Assembly: GCA_017398545.1 (NCBI GenBank)
Contig: JAFQFT010000015.1
Coordinates: 1-48,045 of the forward strand
Direction: 5' to 3'
DNA length: 48,045 bases
Source of the DNA: Bacilli bacterium
GTDB taxonomy: Bacteria; Bacillota_I; Bacilli_A; ML615J-28; CAG-313
Made by a program: the position numbers and the translations under genes. Position 1 is the first letter of the stretch. Every line of letters starts with the position of its first letter. Below the pieces are notes generated by a model. That model searched no databases. It was not told the DNA's origin and saw only the letters and a program-made list of their open reading frames with translations. This document shows, piece after piece, positions 42,367 through 48,045 of this stretch.

Positions 42367-45300
42367 TTAGTGTTTCTTTCTTAAGAATACAACTAATAAA
42401 CTTGCAGCAGCTAAGAATTGAACCATAATAGCATTCTTAGAACCACATTTAGAATCGAATTCAGCTTGAATTGCATCAACTTTACCGTTTAATGTTCCAA
42501 GGTTACCATTAACAGCATCAAAGTTTTCTTCAACTTCATCGAATTTACCATTAACAGCATTTTGATTTGCATCAATTTTGCCATCAACTTCTTCTAATTT
42601 ATCATCAACTTCAGCAAATTTGTCATCGATTTCAGCAAATTTATTATTGATTGCTTCAAAGTTTTCTTGAATAGCAGCAAAGTTTTCATTAATAGCTTCA
42701 AAGTTTTCAATTACTAAGCTTTCAACATTATCAATAGCTTGTTTATTAGCAGAAATACTTGTAGCTAATTCTTCATTAACTTGGTTATTAACAACGTTAA
42801 CAACATAACTTACAGTTGTAGTGTTGCTCATTGTATCCCAAATTTCAAGAACAACTTGATATTTACCAACTTTTGTAACATCTAATTTTTTAGTTGAAGC
42901 ATCATAATACCAGTTATTTCTGTTTAAATCTAATAAGTTACCATCAACATTATCATAAGCATAAATAACAGCATCTAATACATTGAAGTATTCACCAACA
43001 CCAATTGTAACTGATGAAACAGCAAATGCACGAGGAGCAGTCATATCTTCGATTGAAACTACGAATGATTTTTCAGCCCACTTAGTTTGGTTGTAAACTT
43101 TAGCAGTAACAACGTGTTCACCTTCAGTAGGGTTATCGAAATCTAATGTTTCAGAAGTATAATGAACTTTGTAAGAAATGTTGTCACCTTTGATTGAACT
43201 ACCATTGTATCTAGCATTGTAAGCAGTACAGAATGTATATTCATCAATAACAGGCATTTCAAGTTTTTCACCAACTTGTTTAGGAGCAAATGTTAAGTTG
43301 TTCTTATTAACTTCAAGAATTGGAGTATATTCATCAACAACAACATAAGTTAATGTTAATTCAGTTTCAAGATTTGTATTAGGGTTGTAAGCTCTGAAAT
43401 TAACAACATAGTTAGTATCTACAGCAGCTGTAGAAGTATCGATACAATATTGATCCCATTTTTCAATGTTAGTTCTTGTATCTAACCATTCACGAGCAGC
43501 ACCATTAGAGAAGTCAGCTTTACTTGCTGGCCATCCAGTGATTTCTGGAGATTCAGTTAAGAATGCCCAAATACCATATGTGAAGTTACCTGGAGAAGGA
43601 CAAGTACGTTTATTTAAGTCGATTTGTGCAGCAGCAGCAAGTTTAGTATTCATGTATTCGAATAACCAAGACCATTTAGCCCACATTTCATCGTTTCTAG
43701 CGAAGTTATTATAAGTATCGTTATTAGAAATAATGTTGTTATTTAATGTAGCATAGAATGCACCAGTTGTAGTAATTCCATCAGCTAATTTAGGAACTTC
43801 AACAGGAACATAACCTTCACCTTTGATTGCACCAACAGTTGCATTAACGTCATTCATGAAGTCTACTACCATATCTTCAAATGAAGCATAACCAGTAGCA
43901 GGTTGAACAACAGTAACACCATCTTGTTTTACATATAATTCTAGAACAGAAGTATCTGATTTGTAAGATAAGAAGTCACCAGGAGTTTGCCAATATTTAG
44001 CCATACCAGAATAAACGATATTCTTAGTTGGGTAAACAACTTCACCTTGAAGAACTTCGATAACATTTTGTCCATCCATTACTTGGTAAGAAACACCATT
44101 ATTTTGAATGTCTTTAGCATAAATTGGACTAGTTGAGAAGTCATGAGTTGATTGGTAAGCCATACCTTTACCTTCTTCATCAACTGTTCTACCATAGTAG
44201 TAACCATCAATGAACATGTCCATATATTTTTCTTGTAGACCAGCTTTACCAGCATCTAGGTAACCATAGTCATAAGTCCAACCACCAGCTGGAACAGTAA
44301 TTTGACGCATTGGCATACGAGCTGTAGTAGCTGTAGGAGCTTCTAAACCATTTGCAGCACATGTTTCAGTATAAACAGCTAATTGTTCAGCAGTTAATGT
44401 AAATGCAGATGCACTGTTAGCACCACTTACGAATGCGATACATACATAACCATCTTCTTCTTCATTTACATAGTCCCATTTCATAGCATCCCAACCTTCA
44501 GAAAGGTAAGGAACAGTATTTACAGATTCAGGATCAAATTCTTCAGCAGAGAAATATTGGAATACGAAACGGTTAGTGATATATTGAGTTTTTTGTTCTT
44601 TAACTTCACCAGTTTCTTCATCAAGAACATCTTCAACATCACAAACTGTACCATCTTCAATCTTAGTTACAACACCATCAACATAACAGTATTCAGGTTC
44701 AACAGTAACACTATAAGCACCTTCAGCACCAGCTAATAAGTAACCAGCATCTGGAGCGATACCTCTAATCATACGACCATTACCATCAAATACTAATGAA
44801 CGGTTGTAGAAGTTAGCACCACTATCAGCTTTACCATATGCACCCCATAATTCAAGAGCATCAAATGTTACGTCTTGACCAGAAATATTACTTCTCATAT
44901 GAGATAGAGATGGATCCATTGGAAGACCACTTGAATCCCATTTAGGGCTTCCATCTTCTTTATATTTAAGTTCTCCACTTAATCTATTTAGTTGAACATT
45001 ACCTTCTGCATCAACAGTATAGAATAAAAGGTTGTTACCAGCACCTGCACTAGTTGCAGAAGTAGAACCTGAGAAATATACAGCATATTCTTTGCCAGTA
45101 AAATTACCGTTTTCATCAATTAATTTGCATTGGAATCTAGTTTCATTCCATGGATACATACGAGAAACACCTTCCCATTTGTCATCACCAGCAGTTGCAT
45201 AATCATAGTAATTAGGGAATGTAGTATAAATACTATCCATAATATACATAGGTATTTGATTTTCACTTAAAGTTGGGTCTTCAGTAATTAAGCCACCAGC

Positions 45301-45381
45301 AGCTTGAGCAGGTTTAGCACCAAAGCCAACAAATGCGATTGTAAGTGCAAATACACTTAAAAAAGCAAAGACTTTTTTCAT
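42367..45381 (-). CDS. Large secreted surface protein with Ig-like region, heptad-repeat stalk and Cys-Gly membrane tail
   Basis: 1004 residues. Signal peptide ending in PAQAAGG (about residue 30). Residues 35-690 match no family I recognise; they contain many aromatic and acidic residues (WNETRFQCKLIDENG, WGAYGKADSGANFYN). Residues about 690-870 look like two Ig-like domains (YDNVDGNLLDLNRNNWYYD, VTKVGKYQVVLEIWD). Residues 892-975 are twelve uninterrupted heptads (ENFEAIN, NKFAEID, DKLEEVD), a coiled-coil stalk. The end is SKCGSKNA (Cys979), a short hydrophobic stretch and FLRKKH. GC-leaning codons and a cre-like site at the promoter suggest a strongly expressed, sugar-regulated surface protein. 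Possible roles are S-layer-like coat or polysaccharide binding; neither is shown. Confidence 0.75.
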   Translation of the reverse strand: MKKVFAFLSVFALTIAFVGFGAKPAQAAGGLITEDPTLSENQIPMYIMDSIYTTFPNYYDYATAGDDKWEGVSRMYPWNETRFQCKLIDENGNFTGKEYAVYFSGSTSATSAGAGNNLLFYTVDAEGNVQLNRLSGELKYKEDGSPKWDSSGLPMDPSLSHMRSNISGQDVTFDALELWGAYGKADSGANFYNRSLVFDGNGRMIRGIAPDAGYLLAGAEGAYSVTVEPEYCYVDGVVTKIEDGTVCDVEDVLDEETGEVKEQKTQYITNRFVFQYFSAEEFDPESVNTVPYLSEGWDAMKWDYVNEEEDGYVCIAFVSGANSASAFTLTAEQLAVYTETCAANGLEAPTATTARMPMRQITVPAGGWTYDYGYLDAGKAGLQEKYMDMFIDGYYYGRTVDEEGKGMAYQSTHDFSTSPIYAKDIQNNGVSYQVMDGQNVIEVLQGEVVYPTKNIVYSGMAKYWQTPGDFLSYKSDTSVLELYVKQDGVTVVQPATGYASFEDMVVDFMNDVNATVGAIKGEGYVPVEVPKLADGITTTGAFYATLNNNIISNNDTYNNFARNDEMWAKWSWLFEYMNTKLAAAAQIDLNKRTCPSPGNFTYGIWAFLTESPEITGWPASKADFSNGAAREWLDTRTNIEKWDQYCIDTSTAAVDTNYVVNFRAYNPNTNLETELTLTYVVVDEYTPILEVNKNNLTFAPKQVGEKLEMPVIDEYTFCTAYNARYNGSSIKGDNISYKVHYTSETLDFDNPTEGEHVVTAKVYNQTKWAEKSFVVSIEDMTAPRAFAVSSVTIGVGEYFNVLDAVIYAYDNVDGNLLDLNRNNWYYDASTKKLDVTKVGKYQVVLEIWDTMSNTTTVSYVVNVVNNQVNEELATSISANKQAIDNVESLVIENFEAINENFAAIQENFEAINNKFAEIDDKFAEVDDKLEEVDGKIDANQNAVNGKFDEVEENFDAVNGNLGTLNGKVDAIQAEFDSKCGSKNAIMVQFLAAASLLVVFLRKKH

Positions 45382-45408
45382 AAATTTATTTTCCTCCTAT
45401 TTATAATT

Positions 45409-45422
45409 TGAAAGCGTTTGCG
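45409..45422. promoter_or_regulatory. cre-like site (CcpA operator) at the start of transcription
   Basis: TGAAAGCGTTTGCG matches the cre consensus TGWAARCGYTWNCW at 13 of 14 positions. It lies just downstream of the -10 box, where CcpA binding would block initiation or early elongation of the 1004-residue protein transcript. Confidence 0.7.
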
Positions 45423-45427
45423 TTTAT

Positions 45428-45456
45428 ATTATAACATATGTTTTTTTTGTTTGCAA
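45428..45456 (-). promoter_or_regulatory. Promoter of the surface protein-GNAT-lipoprotein transcript
   Basis: -35 TTGCAA (45451-45456), 17-nt spacer, -10 TATAAT (45428-45433) on the minus strand, 47 nt before the start codon with AGGAGG in between. Confidence 0.8.
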
Positions 45457-45496
45457 TAGAAACAATATTTTTTTTTACTAATTTTTTACCATTTTA

Positions 45497-45510
45497 TGAA
45501 AATGTTTTCA
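45497..45510. promoter_or_regulatory. Second cre-like site upstream of the promoter
   Basis: TGAAAATGTTTTCA differs from a cre by the central CG reading TG. It lies about 75-90 nt upstream of the start of transcription and 13 nt from the nagB terminator. Confidence 0.4.
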
Positions 45511-45522
45511 AAAACAATTAAA

Positions 45523-45553
45523 AAAAAGCAAAACCACATAGGCTTTGCTTTTT
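45523..45553 (-). terminator. Terminator of nagZ-nagB
   Basis: Thirteen-bp stem AAAAAGCAAAGCC/GGTTTTGCTTTTT (one G-U pair) with a 5-nt loop and trailing T run on the minus strand, 13 nt after nagB. Confidence 0.88.
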
Positions 45554-45566
45554 AATTTTTTCCTAA

Positions 45567-46295
45567 TTAATTCATCTTAGAATAAGCTGCTTCATCAATA
45601 ATAACAGTAACATTTGGATGTTTATGAAGAATTGAAGCAGGGAAATCTGTAGTAATTTCACCTTTTAATAATTTAACAACTGTATCTGCTTTAGAAGCAC
45701 CAGAAATCAACATTAAAATACTTTTTGCATTCATGATATTTGCAATACCCATTGTCATTGCATGAGTAGGAACTTCATCAATACTATTGAAAAAACGTTT
45801 ATTATCTTCACGAGTTTTTTCTGCAAGAGTTACTACGAATGTTTCTTGTTCAAATGGAGTACCTGGTTCATTAAAACCGATATGACCATTTCCACCAATA
45901 CCAAGAAGTTGTAAATCAATTTCAACACTATTTAATGCTTCAGTATATTTTTTAGCTTCAGCATCTAAATCACTTCCTGGTGCAGCATATGGAACATGTG
46001 TATTTTCTTCAACAATATCAACATGATTAAATAGATTATCATGCATAAAGTAGTAATAACTTTGAGGATGATTTCTATCAATACCACAGTATTCATCTAA
46101 GTTATATGAATGAACATCTTTAAATGAAATTTCACCATTATTATAAGCTTTAATAAGGTTTTGATAAGTACCTACTGGACTTGATCCAGTTGCAAGACCT
46201 AATGTACAATTAGGTTTTTCTTTAATTAATTTAGCGATGATTGAAGCGCCTAATTCACTTAATTCATCATAATTTTTAACTACTATTACTTTCAT
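45567..46295 (-). CDS. nagB: Glucosamine-6-phosphate deaminase
   Basis: 242 residues. Family motifs: LGLATGSSPVGTYQNLI near 33, YNLDEYCGI near 64 (catalytic Asp), LLGIGGNGHIGFNEPGT near 128 (His-Glu pair) and ASILHKHPNVTVIIDEAA at the end. NagB converts GlcN-6-phosphate to fructose-6-phosphate and ammonia, feeding salvaged amino sugars to glycolysis. At 242 residues it is the short allosterically simple form seen in Firmicutes. It follows nagZ by 23 nt and ends at a strong terminator; Shine-Dalgarno AAGGAGA. Confidence 0.96.
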   Translation of the reverse strand: MKVIVVKNYDELSELGASIIAKLIKEKPNCTLGLATGSSPVGTYQNLIKAYNNGEISFKDVHSYNLDEYCGIDRNHPQSYYYFMHDNLFNHVDIVEENTHVPYAAPGSDLDAEAKKYTEALNSVEIDLQLLGIGGNGHIGFNEPGTPFEQETFVVTLAEKTREDNKRFFNSIDEVPTHAMTMGIANIMNAKSILMLISGASKADTVVKLLKGEITTDFPASILHKHPNVTVIIDEAAYSKMN

Positions 46296-46318
46296 TTTTA
46301 TTTTCTCCTTAAAAATTA

Positions 46319-47887
46319 TTATTTTTTATTTAGTGTAACAGGCACTTTACCTGTTGCAGTAAGTTTACCAGTTAATACTTTTGAAAGAGCTATAAATGCT
46401 TGAACACTTGCTTCATAACTACATAGATAAGTATCAACATCTAAAACATTTAAATCATACGGTGTTCTAATTGCAATAACAGCAAGTTTTTCTTTTTCTA
46501 AACTATTAATTAAATCAGCTTGTGTTTTATTAAAACACGCATTATAACTACAAAAAACTACTTTATCATATTCTTTTGCAAGTTTAATTAATTCTTCTTG
46601 TTCTTCATTAGTTGGATCAATTGATACATAATGTTTATCAACTTTAAATGGCATAAAGTCACCCAAAGAGTTAAGTGTATTATCATCATTTTCAACAAGA
46701 GTTACAACTTTAATAACAGGGAATACAATAAGTGTTTTATCATCTTTTGTAAGTGGTAATACTTTTTTACTATCCTTAATAACAGTTATCGATTTATCAG
46801 CAACATCTTGTGCAAAATCAACTCTTTCTTTAACTTCTAAATCATCTTTAATATCATCGAACTGATCAGCCATTTCACCAACTTTAAACATTTTTTTATA
46901 TTTAAGAATTCTTTCAACAGCAGCATCGATTACCTCAAGTGGAATTTTACCTTCTTCTGCAAGTCTTAATGCAGTTTCTGCAAATTCTTTTTGTTCATTA
47001 ATTCGTCTTGCACCACAAAGTAGTAAGATATCACATCCAGAGTTAAAACCATTTAGAACAATTTCTTCAATTGTAAATCTTCCCCATACAGCTTTCATTG
47101 TTAAAGAGTCAGTTACAACTAATCCTTTAAAGCCCATTTTATCTCTTAAAAGTCCTTGAACTATTTTCTTAGAAAGTGTTGTAGGATAAACATCATCATA
47201 AGATGAATACATAACATGACTTGCCATAATACCAGGGAGATCGTGTTCAATTACTTTCTTAAAAGGAACAAGTTCAACATTATTAAGTCTTTCTTCATCG
47301 AAATCAACCACAGGAAGTCCAATATGAGAATCAACTGCTGTATCACCATGTCCAGGGAAATGTTTAACAGAAGACATCATTAACGCATCAGTATAACCAT
47401 TTACTGCTTCATGCATATATTCTGCAACAACATGTGGATCTTCAGAATAACTTCTTACGTTAATTACAGGATTAAGAGGGTTATTATTTACATCACCTTC
47501 AGGAGCAAAGTTAAAATTAAAACCTAAATGTCTTAATTCTTTGCCCATATTATAAGCAAGTTGATAAGCAGCTTCTTTTTCTGAACCTGCTCTAATAGCC
47601 ATTGCACCAGGAGATTGCGTAACACCTGTTGTTACCCTTGCTACCATTCCACCTTCTTGATCAAGTGCGATAAATGGTGGTATTTTAGCCTTAGAATTGA
47701 TTTTTTTATTAAGATCAAAGATTTGTTTAGGATTTAAGCAGTTATCTTTAAAATAGATAATTAAACCAGCTTCAATTTCCTCAATTTGCATTGCAAGTTC
47801 TTTAGAATATTCACCACCTGCAAATGCAAGACCAATCATTTGACCAATTTTTTCTTTCAATGATAATTTTTTAATATCAAATTCCAT
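46319..47887 (-). CDS. nagZ: Glycoside hydrolase family 3 beta-N-acetylglucosaminidase (NagZ-type)
   Basis: 522 residues. The GH3 barrel holds IALDQEGGMVARVT near 57, the NagZ His-Asp acid/base loop SSVKHFPGHGDTAVDSH near 160 and the nucleophile Asp in GLVVTDSLTMKAV near 245. Residues about 360-522 form the C-terminal alpha/beta domain of two-domain Firmicutes NagZ. It splits GlcNAc from GlcNAc-MurNAc fragments, leaving MurNAc. There is no signal peptide, unlike the exported Bacillus enzyme, so hydrolysis should follow import. It starts 18 nt after the stop of the partial gene at the window edge and is probably co-transcribed with it and nagB. Confidence 0.93.
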   Translation of the reverse strand: MEFDIKKLSLKEKIGQMIGLAFAGGEYSKELAMQIEEIEAGLIIYFKDNCLNPKQIFDLNKKINSKAKIPPFIALDQEGGMVARVTTGVTQSPGAMAIRAGSEKEAAYQLAYNMGKELRHLGFNFNFAPEGDVNNNPLNPVINVRSYSEDPHVVAEYMHEAVNGYTDALMMSSVKHFPGHGDTAVDSHIGLPVVDFDEERLNNVELVPFKKVIEHDLPGIMASHVMYSSYDDVYPTTLSKKIVQGLLRDKMGFKGLVVTDSLTMKAVWGRFTIEEIVLNGFNSGCDILLLCGARRINEQKEFAETALRLAEEGKIPLEVIDAAVERILKYKKMFKVGEMADQFDDIKDDLEVKERVDFAQDVADKSITVIKDSKKVLPLTKDDKTLIVFPVIKVVTLVENDDNTLNSLGDFMPFKVDKHYVSIDPTNEEQEELIKLAKEYDKVVFCSYNACFNKTQADLINSLEKEKLAVIAIRTPYDLNVLDVDTYLCSYEASVQAFIALSKVLTGKLTATGKVPVTLNKK

Positions 47888-47905
47888 AAAATTATATCTT
47901 TCTAA

Positions 47906-48045
47906 TTATTTTCTTTTTCTAAAGAATATTCCAATTACTGCAGTTAATGATAAGATACTAATAACTAATTCAGCACTCTTCTTACCACATTTTTTCTTAG
48001 CAGGTTCTGGTTCAGAATCACCTGGAGCAACATATGTTGGATCGA
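47906..48045 (-). CDS. C-terminal end of a secreted protein with Cys-Gly membrane tail (5' end outside window)
   Basis: Only the last 46 codons are visible. They read DPTYVAPGDSEPEPAKKKCG, then KKSAELVISILS, a hydrophobic stretch and FFRKRK before TAA. The Pro/Glu spacer, the Lys-Cys-Gly, the short hydrophobic segment and basic tail match the ends of the proteins encoded at 3103-5370 and 42367-45381. DPTY suggests a preceding HxH/CxC repeat of the same kind. Rest of the protein unknown. Upstream partner of nagZ. Confidence 0.8.
   Translation of the reverse strand, partial: DPTYVAPGDSEPEPAKKKCGKKSAELVISILSLTAVIGIFFRKRK

Noticed and set aside
1..48045. Prophage, insertion sequence or transposase genes
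   Set aside because: No transposase, integrase, terminase or terminal inverted repeat was recognised anywhere in the window.

Overview
The window is AT-rich DNA with bacterial -10/-35 promoters, strong Shine-Dalgarno sites, T-box leaders, spx, clpP, relQ and a tRNA cluster with encoded CCA ends. Trp is written TGG throughout and efp ends TGA-TAA, which fits the standard bacterial code rather than the Mycoplasma code. The secreted proteins carry HxH/CxC repeats, InlB-type repeats and short basic membrane tails. Together this suggests an uncultured, probably gut-associated low-GC member of the Bacilli close to the Mollicutes/Erysipelotrichia. This placement is an inference.

Layout. 1-3 kb: the start of a MacB-like ABC ATPase-permease and a five-gene tRNA operon (Leu-Asp-Arg-Pro-Gly). 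3-9 kb: a secreted phosphodiester-glycosidase protein with five near-identical metal-site-like repeats, efp, ispH, an alkaline-phosphatase-superfamily enzyme and a FlaR-like P-loop protein. 8.9-16.8 kb: an eight-gene minus-strand operon of lipid character (adenylation-ACP fusion, GPH/MFS_2 transporter, two PlsC acyltransferases, acyl ligase, free ACP, LRAT-like protein, zinc-ribbon membrane protein). 16.9-30.3 kb: mostly housekeeping genes: T-box-pheS-pheT, a CotD-like coat protein, clpP, an AlbA_2 regulator, an RluA-type enzyme with relQ, a divergent CYTH gene, spx, an oligopeptide-binding lipoprotein and T-box-trpS.

30.3-48 kb: a peptidoglycan amino-sugar salvage island. One operon encodes DUF624-NamZ-MupG-AnmK-MurQ-alpha/beta hydrolase. 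Farther right are NagZ-NagB and a two-domain GNAT enzyme resembling the glucosaminide acetyltransferase GlmA. Two paralogous repeat-bearing solute-binding lipoproteins flank a PadR-HAAS regulator pair. A 1004-residue secreted coiled-coil protein has a cre-like site at its predicted transcription start. No permease, PTS or murR gene for this salvage route lies in the window.

Most notable: (i) the lipid operon looks like a split, enlarged LplT-Aas type lysolipid/fatty-acid salvage or remodelling system with two dedicated carrier proteins and an LRAT enzyme. (ii) Three proteins end in the same Lys-Cys-Gly + short hydrophobic segment + basic tail, a candidate C-terminal sorting signal. (iii) The salvage genes combine several normally alternative entry routes for MurNAc.
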